41,229 nucleotides of DNA from an uncultured Acidimicrobiales bacterium (GTDB lineage Bacteria; Actinomycetota; Acidimicrobiia; Acidimicrobiales; SZUA-35), in the NCBI GenBank assembly GCA_937925335.1, contig CALEWY010000121.1:1-41229 (forward strand), written 5' to 3'. The notes below the pieces were generated by a model, which worked only from the letters and a program-made list of their open reading frames with translations, was not told the origin of the DNA and ran no database searches. Position 1 is the stretch's first letter, and each line of letters starts with the position of its first letter. Of the stretch, positions 33,267 through 40,607 are shown in pieces. The translations under genes and the position numbers were made by a program.

Positions 33267-34238
33267 TCACTTTCCTTCGCGCTTGGCTTCGAAGCGATTT
33301 CTGAGCAGAACGGCGGCTGCGTTGAACGAGAGAACCACGGCCAACAAGATGACGATGGCGGCCGACGTGACCGGCACCCAGTCTTCGCCGGGCTTCGATG
33401 CGTACTCGGTGATTACGATCGGCATGGCCGTGAACTGCTCGCCGAGCTGGTCGAGGTCGAAGAAGCCGGCTCGTGATCCAAGACGGCCGCGGATGGCGCC
33501 GACGAGGATCAGCGGTGCGGCCTCGCCCAGCGCCCGAGCGAGCGAGAGCAGCGTTCCGGTGAGAATGCCGGGAGCGGCGTAGGGCAGCACATGGTTGCGA
33601 ACCACTTCCCACTTCGTTGCGCCGACGCCGTACCCGGCCTCTCGCAAACTGTTCGGGACGGCTCGGATGGCTTCAGCCGAGGTGATGATCACGATCGGGA
33701 GCGACAACACCGCAAGGGTGAGTCCGCCGGCCGCCGTGGTCTTACCGAAGGTGGAGTCGACGTCGCCGAATAGGCCGTCGAGCAGCTGCACGAAGATCGT
33801 GAACCCGAGGATTCCGTAGACGACCGAGGGCACGCCGGCGAGGTTGCGAATGTTCACGTCGACGAGGCGGGTGAACACGTTGTCGTTGGCGTATTCCTCG
33901 AGGTAGATCGCGGCGGCGATTCCGATGGGGAACGTGAGGAAGATCACGAAGATCCCGATCCAGAACGTTCCTCGCAAGCCCTGGAACACGCCCGCTTCAC
34001 TGGCCCGGGTTCGCGATGGGTTCGTGAGGAACTCGCCGAGACGGCTCGTGAGGATCGACGAGCCGTCGCTGACCACGTCGAAGACGAGCACACCGAGAAC
34101 GAGCAGGGAGAAGAGCAGCGTCGCCATGAGCAGGTAACGAAAGCCGACGTCTTTCACATCGGTCTCGCCGGACTCGAGCGCCGCTCGAACTCGCTCTGCG
34201 GTCTTCTCGCCATCGACGAGTGGGTTGAGAATCGCCAT
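33267..34238 (-). CDS. pstA: Phosphate ABC transporter permease PstA
   Basis: 323 residues with about six membrane spans and the PstA/PstC inner-membrane permease pattern: [59 protein letters not shown], then [71 protein letters not shown], which contains the EAA loop that docks on PstB. The N-terminus has a soluble stretch before the first span. GGGGAGG precedes the ATG at six bases, and pstB starts four bases after its stop. Confidence 0.94.
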   Translation of the reverse strand: MAILNPLVDGEKTAERVRAALESGETDVKDVGFRYLLMATLLFSLLVLGVLVFDVVSDGSSILTSRLGEFLTNPSRTRASEAGVFQGLRGTFWIGIFVIFLTFPIGIAAAIYLEEYANDNVFTRLVDVNIRNLAGVPSVVYGILGFTIFVQLLDGLFGDVDSTFGKTTAAGGLTLAVLSLPIVIITSAEAIRAVPNSLREAGYGVGATKWEVVRNHVLPYAAPGILTGTLLSLARALGEAAPLILVGAIRGRLGSRAGFFDLDQLGEQFTAMPIVITEYASKPGEDWVPVTSAAIVILLAVVLSFNAAAVLLRNRFEAKREGK

Positions 34239-34250
34239 CGTGCGCCTCCC

Positions 34251-35240
34251 CTAGTACTTCTGCCGCACTCGGCGGACGTAGCGATCGGCGATCACGTTCA
34301 GAACCAGCGTGATCAGGAAGAGGACAGCGCCGACGAAGAACAGCGAGTTGAACGCCGTTTCGACGATCGTCCCGTCGGTACCCGAGGCCTGCGAGGCCAT
34401 TGCGGCGGTCATCGTTGCGCCCTTGTCGAGCGGGTTCAGCGTGAAGTTGGCCGAGTTGCCCGAGCCGCCAGCGGCGAGGAAGACGACCATCGTCTCGCCG
34501 ATCGCTCGGGAGGTGGCCACGATGAAGGCGGCGACCAGTCCGGAGACGGCGGCGGGGATGACGACCGAGATCGAGGTGGTGATTTTGCGAGCACCGAGGC
34601 CGGCCGAGGCTTCACGAAGGGCGCTGGGCACGGCTCGCATCGCATCTTCGGAGATCGATGCCACGAGTGGAATCGTGAGCAACCCGACGCCGAGACCGGC
34701 CGCGAGTAGCGATTGGGTTCCGGAGTTAAAGAGCCGGTCGACCAGGTTGGGGCCGATCCATCGGAGAGCGAAGAACCCGAGCACGACCGAGGGGATACCG
34801 GCGAGCACTTCGAGCACTGGCTTCAGGATCTTGCGGACCCGAGCGCTGGCGTACTCCGACAGGTAGACGGCAGCACCGAGGCCGATCGGGGCCGCGACCG
34901 CCATGGCAACAACCGTCACGACGATGGATCCGACGATCAGGGTCTTGAGGTCGAACTCCAAGAAGCGAGGGGCCCACTGGGTTCCCCAAAGGTTGCTCCA
35001 ACCAAAGGTGCCGTCCGCCGATTCGTCGAGCGTGTCGGCTGGCGGGTTGTTCACGTCGAGGACGAAGCTGCCGGCCTTGACCAACAGCGAACCGACGATC
35101 AACAAGCTGACGACGAGCGACACCGCAGCCGCCAGCGTCATCACAAACTTGATTCGTGTTTCCTTGTTCCGCCGCTTGGGATTACCAGCGAGGAGGTTGT
35201 CCGTGTCTCCCGATGGGGGAAGTGACAACGATGCAGTCAC
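34251..35240 (-). CDS. pstC: Phosphate ABC transporter permease PstC
   Basis: 329 residues, about six spans: a first span near residues 30-55, then SIVVTVVAMAVAAPIGLGAAVYLSEYASARVRKILKPVLEVLAGIPSVVLGFFALRWIGPNLV and the EAA loop SISEDAMRAVPSALREASAGLGARKITTSISVVIPAAVSGLVAAFIVATSRAIGETMVV. A loop between the first two long spans is enlarged, as in many actinobacterial PstC. GTG start at 35240. It partners PstA in the membrane. pstS lies 120 bases upstream, with a long hairpin between, so the permease genes may be expressed at a lower level than pstS. Confidence 0.94.
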   Translation of the reverse strand: MTASLSLPPSGDTDNLLAGNPKRRNKETRIKFVMTLAAAVSLVVSLLIVGSLLVKAGSFVLDVNNPPADTLDESADGTFGWSNLWGTQWAPRFLEFDLKTLIVGSIVVTVVAMAVAAPIGLGAAVYLSEYASARVRKILKPVLEVLAGIPSVVLGFFALRWIGPNLVDRLFNSGTQSLLAAGLGVGLLTIPLVASISEDAMRAVPSALREASAGLGARKITTSISVVIPAAVSGLVAAFIVATSRAIGETMVVFLAAGGSGNSANFTLNPLDKGATMTAAMASQASGTDGTIVETAFNSLFFVGAVLFLITLVLNVIADRYVRRVRQKY

Positions 35241-35287
35241 GAGAAACGCCCTTGTGTGAGGTGATGATCGATCCGCCGGAGGACGCT

Positions 35288-35338
35288 ACCGGACGGTGCC
35301 GCTGTCGGTGAGACAACGAGGTGCGGGCACCGTCCGGT
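35288..35338 (-). terminator. Hairpin between pstS and pstC
   Basis: Perfect 13-bp arms, ACCGGACGGTGCC (35288-35300) and GGCACCGTCCGGT (35326-35338), enclose a 25-base loop with a small TGTC/GACA inner stem. No T-run follows on the transcribed strand, so it is more likely a partial terminator or mRNA-stability hairpin that favours pstS than a full stop. Confidence 0.65.
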
Positions 35339-35360
35339 CAAGCGCTCCATCAGATCGGGT

Positions 35361-36407
35361 CTAGCCCAATGCCGCTTTGGTCTCGGCGAGCAGATCGTCG
35401 GGGAGAGCGACGTATCCGGTCGTGCCAAAGGCCATCGTGACCGACTCGACGTAGCCGTCGTTGAGGTAGAAGTCGATGAACGGAGCGAGCGCCGGGTTCG
35501 ATTCCATCTTCTCGTTGTTGACGTAGATGTAGAGCGAGCGGCTCACCGGGTAGCTGCCATCGGCGATCGTGTCGATCGTCGGCGAGACGCAGTCGCCACC
35601 GGGCTCGGCTGCGATCTGGATGTCCTGGACCCGATCGAGGTTCTCCTCGGCGAATGCGAAACCGACCCAGCCGATGCTGGTGCCACTGCCAGCGATGCCT
35701 TCGATGATCACGTTGTCATCGGCGTTGCCGGAGAAGTCGGTACGGATGAAGCCGTTCGGAACGTCCTCGCCCTGGCTTTCCTCGGCGACACCTTCGAGCA
35801 CGATCTCGACGAAGCTGTCATAGGTGCCGGACTCGGTGCCGGGTGCGCTGATGTCGAGCGGAGCATCCGGGTAGGGAGCGACGGTCGAGCCGAGGCTCTC
35901 ACCGAGCGCTGACGCATCGGCCCAGGTCTCGAAGCCGGCCGACTCGCCGCCGAGAAGGGCGTAGAGGTCGACGAAGCTCAGGCACTGGACCGCTGAGTTC
36001 TCGGGGCTGGTCAGGATCGCGATGCCGTCGAAGGCAATCTCGAGTTCGGTGAACTCGATGCCGTTGTCTGCGCAGTCTTCAGCCTCGGAGTCCTTGATCG
36101 TTCGAGAGGCATCGGAGATGTCGGTTTCGCCGGCGCAGAAGAGTGCGAAGCCGTCGCCGGTTCCAGGGCCATCGACCGTGACGAACGTGTCGGGGCAAAC
36201 GTCTTCGTAGAGCTCAGCGACACGGGTCGTGATGGGCTCGACGGTGGACGAGCCGGAAGCGTTGATGTCGCCAGCGCCGCAGTCGCCGCTGTCGCTCGAG
36301 CCACTTGCTGAGTCACCGCTTGCTGAGTCGGAGCCACCGCCGCAGGCTGCGGCGATCAGGGTGAAGGCGAAGAGCAAAGCGAGCATCTTCGCAAGAGACT
36401 TCGTCAT
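35361..36407 (-). CDS. pstS: Phosphate-binding lipoprotein PstS
   Basis: 348 residues with a type II signal peptide ending LIAAAC (acylated Cys near residue 22), then a Ser/Asp/Gly-rich spacer and a periplasmic-binding-protein fold. Phosphate-binding landmarks are INASGSSTVEPIT near the start of the mature domain, the GDGFALFCAGETDISDASRTI segment and the later IEGIAGSGTSIGWVGFAFAEEN. It captures phosphate outside the membrane for PstCAB. ATG 36407 has AAGGAGG ten bases upstream. A PHO-box-like direct repeat lies about 112-129 bases upstream in the gap shared with the divergent arsJ-type gene. Confidence 0.94.
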   Translation of the reverse strand: MTKSLAKMLALLFAFTLIAAACGGGSDSASGDSASGSSDSGDCGAGDINASGSSTVEPITTRVAELYEDVCPDTFVTVDGPGTGDGFALFCAGETDISDASRTIKDSEAEDCADNGIEFTELEIAFDGIAILTSPENSAVQCLSFVDLYALLGGESAGFETWADASALGESLGSTVAPYPDAPLDISAPGTESGTYDSFVEIVLEGVAEESQGEDVPNGFIRTDFSGNADDNVIIEGIAGSGTSIGWVGFAFAEENLDRVQDIQIAAEPGGDCVSPTIDTIADGSYPVSRSLYIYVNNEKMESNPALAPFIDFYLNDGYVESVTMAFGTTGYVALPDDLLAETKAALG

Positions 36408-36518
36408 AGGGGTTACGCCTCCTTGGCGATTTTCATCGGTGAGGCAGGCGATCCCTGTGATCATCCGCCCCTGTTACTGAAAACGTAAAGAGGCGAGTTG
36501 ACACCAAAGGGGTTGCAA

Positions 36519-36536
36519 AGTGAACGGAAGGTAAAC
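36519..36536 (-). promoter_or_regulatory. PHO-box-like direct repeat upstream of pstS
   Basis: On the minus strand GTTTACC (36536-36530) and GTTCACT (36525-36519) are direct repeats with an 11-base period, the layout known for Streptomyces PhoP boxes (GTTCACC units). A further GTTCACC lies at 36557-36551, out of phase by one base. It could serve pstS and the divergent exporter gene. Confidence 0.7.
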
Positions 36537-36607
36537 AACCCACCACAGCGGGTGAACTCCGGCGCCCGGCGCCACCGGCGTCGGGGTCCAATGCGTAGTC
36601 TTCCGGC

Positions 36608-37939
36608 GTGCCGATGACCGCCCTCGGGGCCAGCGCAACTACGGATTACGCCACTGTTACGGCGGCGTATTGGGCATTCACGATCACCGACGGCGCCCTG
36701 CGGACGCTCGTGCTGCTCGCATTCCACGAACTCGGTTACAGCCCCGTCTCACTTGCGTTTCTTTTCCTCCTCTACGAGGCGTTCGGGGTGGGGACCAACC
36801 TGTTTGGTGGGTGGATCGGAGCTCGTCACGGGCTCGACCGAACCCTCTACGCGGGCTTGGCGTTGCAGATCGTGGCGCTGGTCGCACTGTCGCTTCGGGG
36901 CGCCGGTTGGGGTGAGCTGGCGACGGTCGCCTTCGTGATGGGAGTGCAGGCGTTGTCCGGCGTCGCGAAAGACCTCACCAAGATGAGTGCGAAGAGCTCG
37001 GTGAAACTCCTCACCGCCACCGCCAAGGCCACCAACGCTCGCTCCGACGCCGCTGACTCCGATTCTGACGACGCTGACTCCGGCGAGCTCGAGACGAGCG
37101 CGACGCACAACCGACTCTTCCGCTGGGTTGCTGCGCTGACCGGGTCGAAGAACGCGCTGAAAGGGGTGGGGTTCTTTCTCGGCGGTGCGCTTCTCGGATG
37201 GGTCGGTCTCGAATTCGCGCTGCGACTCATGGCTGGCGTTTTGGTCGTCGTGCTGGCCGCCGTCCTGGTGCTTTTGGACAGCGACCTTGGGCGAGCATCG
37301 ACCAAGCCAGCGGTTGGCTCGTTGTTTGCCAAGTCCTCGGAGATCAACCGCTTGTCGATCGCCCGCTTCTTCCTGTTTGGTTCGCGCGACATCTGGTTCG
37401 TCGTCGCCTTGCCCGTGTTTCTGGCCGACCGAGTCGGTTGGTCGTTCCAACGCATCGGAGCGTTCTTGGCGATCTGGGTGATCGGCTATGGCGTGGTGCA
37501 ATCGTTCACGCCGAGCATCGTTGCGGCGGGACGACGATCGTCGACCGGTGCGGCTTCGGCGAGCCCGGGCTTGTGGGGTTTGGTCCTCGCCGGGGCCACA
37601 ACGAGTCTGGCGTTGATCGCCACCGTCGGCTCGACCGATGACTCGGCTATCCAAGCATTGATCATCATCGGGCTCTGCGTGTTTGGCGTGATCTTCGCAG
37701 TGAACTCGTCGGTCCACTCCTTCTTGATCTTGGCGTTCTCGAAGAGCCCGGACGACGTCGCGATGGACGTCGGGTTCTACTACTCAGCCAACGCCGCAGG
37801 TCGACTCGTCGGCACGCTGCTCTCCGGCGTGCTCGCGCTCATCGGTGGTCTTGGCGCATCGCTGTGGATGGCGGCGGCCTTCGCCGCGATCGCGGGAGTC
37901 GTTGCGCTCGGCCTCACGTCTGAATCCGCGACCAGCTAA
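36608..37939 (+). CDS. arsJ: ArsJ-type organoarsenical (1-arseno-3-phosphoglycerate) exporter, MFS
   Basis: 443 residues, about 12 spans, with blocks diagnostic of ArsJ: AAYWAFTITDGALRTLVLLAFHELGYSP, FLFLLYEAFGVGTNLFGGWIGARHGLDRTL, QALSGVAKDLTKMSAKSSVKLL, LTGSKNALKGVGFFLGGALLGWVG and FFLFGSRDIWFVVALPVFLADRVGW. ArsJ exports 1-arseno-3-phosphoglycerate made by a partner GAPDH, giving arsenate resistance. No gapdh or ars gene is beside it. An Asp/Ser/Ala-rich insert of about 30 residues (136-168) splits a loop that is short in typical ArsJ. GTG 36608 or ATG 36614 may be the start; neither has a clear ribosome site. Divergent from pstS with a PHO-box-like repeat between. Confidence 0.85.
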   Translation: MPMTALGASATTDYATVTAAYWAFTITDGALRTLVLLAFHELGYSPVSLAFLFLLYEAFGVGTNLFGGWIGARHGLDRTLYAGLALQIVALVALSLRGAGWGELATVAFVMGVQALSGVAKDLTKMSAKSSVKLLTATAKATNARSDAADSDSDDADSGELETSATHNRLFRWVAALTGSKNALKGVGFFLGGALLGWVGLEFALRLMAGVLVVVLAAVLVLLDSDLGRASTKPAVGSLFAKSSEINRLSIARFFLFGSRDIWFVVALPVFLADRVGWSFQRIGAFLAIWVIGYGVVQSFTPSIVAAGRRSSTGAASASPGLWGLVLAGATTSLALIATVGSTDDSAIQALIIIGLCVFGVIFAVNSSVHSFLILAFSKSPDDVAMDVGFYYSANAAGRLVGTLLSGVLALIGGLGASLWMAAAFAAIAGVVALGLTSESATS

Positions 37940-38029
37940 CGCCTGCGCGCCGCCACGCCGTCGTCAGAAACGCGCCACGCAGTCGTCAGGAACGCGCCAC
38001 GCAGTCGTCAGAAATTCAGCCTGCTGGGA

Positions 38030-38395
38030 TCAGACGCCGCTGGCGCCGGCTGACACCTCGACCTCGAACTCGAGGAGCGTGGCGCCCATGCTGACCGGAC
38101 GCTGCGGTGGCGCCTCATCAGCGTCACCTTCAGTCTCTCCGCCTTCGCTCGCCGATGGACGGGCGTGGGCGTTGGCTGCGCCGTCTCCATCGCGCCAGCC
38201 TTCATAGGAGGCCTGATCGGCCCACCGGGTGTAGACAAACCAGCGAGTCTCGGTGTCGCCAGTGGGGCGCAGGAGTTCGAAGCCTTCGAACCCAGCGACG
38301 TCGGTCAAGCTGTTCATCCGAGCGGTAAACCGCTTCACGATCTCATCGCCAGCCTGCGGCGGAATCTCGAGTGCGTTGATCTTCACGACGGTCAT
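38030..38395 (-). CDS. Antibiotic-biosynthesis-monooxygenase (ABM) domain, MhuD-like heme-degrading type
   Basis: 121 residues with an ABM ferredoxin-like fold: VVKINALEIPPQAGDEIVKRFTARMNSLTDVAGFEGFELLRPTGDTETRWFVYTRWADQASYEGWRDG, followed by ANAHARPSA, in which the His matches the heme-ligand position of MhuD/IsdG-like proteins. The next 25 residues are Glu/Gly/Ala-rich and interrupt the fold before the last strand MGATLLEFEVEV, an unusual insertion. Heme breakdown for iron is the family role of the closest named members and is inferred here. ATG 38395. Three dyad elements lie just upstream. Confidence 0.8.
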   Translation of the reverse strand: MTVVKINALEIPPQAGDEIVKRFTARMNSLTDVAGFEGFELLRPTGDTETRWFVYTRWADQASYEGWRDGDGAANAHARPSASEGGETEGDADEAPPQRPVSMGATLLEFEVEVSAGASGV

Positions 38396-38456
38396 GACCA
38401 CTTGTGTACCCGCAAGCGCCTTCGCCAGCACAGTCAGGCGCCAGCCTCATCGAAGC

Positions 38457-38494
38457 GGAGGGATATCCCACAAGTTCTTGCGGCGATCCCCTCC
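38457..38494 (+). repeat. 38-bp dyad element, copy C1
   Basis: Same left part as the A copies (GGAGGGATATC), inner arms CCACAA and TTGCGG (one A/C mismatch), loop GTTC, right end CGATCCCCTCC. First of three copies exactly 61 bp apart. Confidence 0.88.
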
Positions 38495-38517
38495 GCAAAC
38501 CAGGCGCGACACAATGT

Positions 38518-38555
38518 GGAGGGATATCCCACAAGTTGTTGCGGCGATCCCCTCC
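38518..38555 (+). repeat. 38-bp dyad element, copy C2
   Basis: Identical to C1 except loop GTTG for GTTC. The 23 bases on each side of it are near-identical (21 of 23), so the unit here is a 61-bp tandem repeat. Confidence 0.88.
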
Positions 38556-38578
38556 GCAAACCATGCGCGTCACAATGT

Positions 38579-38616
38579 GGAGGGATATCCCGCAAGTTGT
38601 TGCGGCGATTCCCTCC
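38579..38616 (+). repeat. 38-bp dyad element, copy C3
   Basis: Inner stem CCGCAA/TTGCGG perfect, loop GTTG, right end TTCCCTCC. It lies 28 bases beyond the stop of the beta-helix gene. The tandem conservation stops after this copy. Confidence 0.88.
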
Positions 38617-38643
38617 GCAACCTGCTCGATTCGAACCCGGGCG

Positions 38644-40524
38644 TTACGAAAGTGACGAGTTGGTGATGGCCGGGTTGCCGTTTCCGAGGTAGAAGATGCC
38701 GGGGAGGCCCTGGGTCTCGAAGCCGTCGCTTGGATTGCGACGCAGCGTCGAGCCGTCGATGACGAGGCGTCCGGTTCGGTTGTTGCTCACGAAGAAGATC
38801 GCACCGCCGCCTTCGTTGGCGTGGTTGTCTTCGATGATCGTGCCGGCGACGGTGAGCGTGAAGGTGTTGCCGTCGTTGTAGATGGCACCGCCGCTGCCCC
38901 CACCGGGGGTGCCGTTCTGCGCCGGATTGGCGCCGTTGCCGGTGGCTTCGTTGTGGCTGAACAAGCTGTTGAGCACGGTGAAGGAGACGCCGATTGCGCT
39001 GAGTCCTCCGCCGTTCGAGCACACGTTGCCTTGGCCGGGTGCGCCGCCGAACGTCGAGTTAACGACGTAGACGGGCTGGTTGTTGTACTGGCTGAAGACT
39101 CGCACGGCGCCGCCGACGTCGGGGCCGGTTGCATCGCAGCGGTTGCGAGCGAACGTGGCGTTCACGATCTTGAGTCGACCGCCGCGAACCCACATTGCTG
39201 AGCCGCCGCCACCGAGGTCTTGATCACCCTCGACAACCGCATCGACGAAGTTGATGTTCTGCACGGTGAGGCGAGGATGATCCTGGTTCTGGCAGTGGGC
39301 GGTAGTCCAGACCAAGTCCGGGTCGCAGGTGTTCATGTAGAGGATTCGCCGTTCGCCGCCACCGGAAAGGGTGACGAGCCCGCCGCCGTCGATGACCACG
39401 TCAGGGTTGGCGTTGTTGAACACGCGGGCGGTGTCGGTCATCACGATCGTGACTGGGTCAGCTCCGCAGTTGAAGCGGATGGTTCCGCCTTGTGCGACCG
39501 CTGCGACGACGGCCGCTGAGGTGCAGCTGGCGGGTGTGCCCGAGCCGACGATGTGATCGGCGATGCTCGTGTCGACCGCCGCCGCTTCAGCGGGGATCGC
39601 GGCGGTGCCAGCAGGGTTGCCAGCCTGAGGAATGTCGCCGGGTTCTGGCGCGGGCCGTGGGCCGGTCAAGCCGCTCGAGGTTTTGAACTCTGACGAGTCC
39701 GAGAAACCAAGCATCACACCGCCACGGGTGAGCGCACCTGTAGCGAGCTGGTTGGTCCAATGCGCCAAACCCGACGCCTCGGGCGCTCGGCCGAGCACGT
39801 TTTGGTAGACGAGTTCGACGAACTCGGCGTCACTCAACGAGCCGTAGAGACGGTCGAACTCCGGCGATTCGGCAAACGTCTCCGAGATGGCGGACAGCGT
39901 CCATCCGGCGCGCTCTCGGCCGAGCCAGTAGGCCAGGCCATCGGCGTCGGCCTCGCGGAGGAAGTAGGCGGCGTAGAGGCGCTCGACACTTCGTTCATCG
40001 GGCCCGGACGGAACTGGGGCGGTCAGCCCGGTGGAGTCTTTGAACTCGGCGGAGTCGGAGAAGCCGAGCATCACACCACCGCGGGTCAGTGCACCCGAGC
40101 CGAGCTGGCTCGTCCAATGCGATAGGCCGGCTTCGTCGGGGCTGCGATCGAGGACGTTCCGATAGACGAGTTCAACGAATTCGGCATCACCGACCGAGCC
40201 GTAGAGACGTTCGAATTCGGGCGACTGTGCGAAGCGCTCGGAAATCTCGTCGAGGCTTCGACCGCTTGCTCGTTCGCCTTCCCAGTAGGCCAGACCGCCG
40301 GCATCGGGAAGACGGGAGAAGTAGGCCACGTAGAGCCGTTCGACGCTTCGGCCATCAGGACCAGCAACCGCGGCCCCAGCTGGCGCCGGCGAGATCGTGG
40401 CAAAGAGTGCAGCCAAGAGCGTGGCCACGACGAGGAGGATGACGGGACGGCGCGTCTGAGTCTGGAGCGCCCCTGGTCGTGTTGGCGTCGTGGTTGCTGG
40501 CGGCTTCGTGGTTGCTGGCGGCAT
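38644..40524 (-). CDS. Secreted protein with two DUF4214 repeats and a parallel beta-helix
   Basis: 626 residues. A long n-region leads to a Sec signal peptide (hydrophobic core about 27-45, cut near AGA, residue 51). Two DUF4214 repeats follow at about 57-167 and 175-288; they share RSVERLY, LAYW, SPEF-x-RLYGS, DAEFVELVY and ALTRGGVMLGFSDS nearly word for word, so they arose by duplication. From about 320 to the end, runs such as LTVQNINFVDAVVEGDQDLGGGGSAMWVRGGRLKIVNATFARN and GGAIYNDGNTFTLTVAGTIIEDNHANEGGGAIFF form a right-handed beta-helix like those of polymorphic outer or pectin-lyase-type proteins. It is probably a surface adhesin or polysaccharide-binding protein. The start lies 83 bases from the divergent cellulase gene. 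Confidence 0.85.
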   Translation of the reverse strand: MPPATTKPPATTTPTRPGALQTQTRRPVILLVVATLLAALFATISPAPAGAAVAGPDGRSVERLYVAYFSRLPDAGGLAYWEGERASGRSLDEISERFAQSPEFERLYGSVGDAEFVELVYRNVLDRSPDEAGLSHWTSQLGSGALTRGGVMLGFSDSAEFKDSTGLTAPVPSGPDERSVERLYAAYFLREADADGLAYWLGRERAGWTLSAISETFAESPEFDRLYGSLSDAEFVELVYQNVLGRAPEASGLAHWTNQLATGALTRGGVMLGFSDSSEFKTSSGLTGPRPAPEPGDIPQAGNPAGTAAIPAEAAAVDTSIADHIVGSGTPASCTSAAVVAAVAQGGTIRFNCGADPVTIVMTDTARVFNNANPDVVIDGGGLVTLSGGGERRILYMNTCDPDLVWTTAHCQNQDHPRLTVQNINFVDAVVEGDQDLGGGGSAMWVRGGRLKIVNATFARNRCDATGPDVGGAVRVFSQYNNQPVYVVNSTFGGAPGQGNVCSNGGGLSAIGVSFTVLNSLFSHNEATGNGANPAQNGTPGGGSGGAIYNDGNTFTLTVAGTIIEDNHANEGGGAIFFVSNNRTGRLVIDGSTLRRNPSDGFETQGLPGIFYLGNGNPAITNSSLS

Positions 40525-40607
40525 AGACCCTTGATGTCGGCCAGAAACCGGGTGGATCTTGAGCTGCCTTCACGATCGCTTCATAAACACATCGTCATGG
40601 TGTGGTC

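Noticed and set aside
38457-38616. Repeat-spacer-repeat layout looks like a small CRISPR array
   Set aside because: The spacers in cluster C are near-identical, repeats are two-stem palindromes scattered as pairs and a triple over 31 kb, and there is no cas gene or leader.
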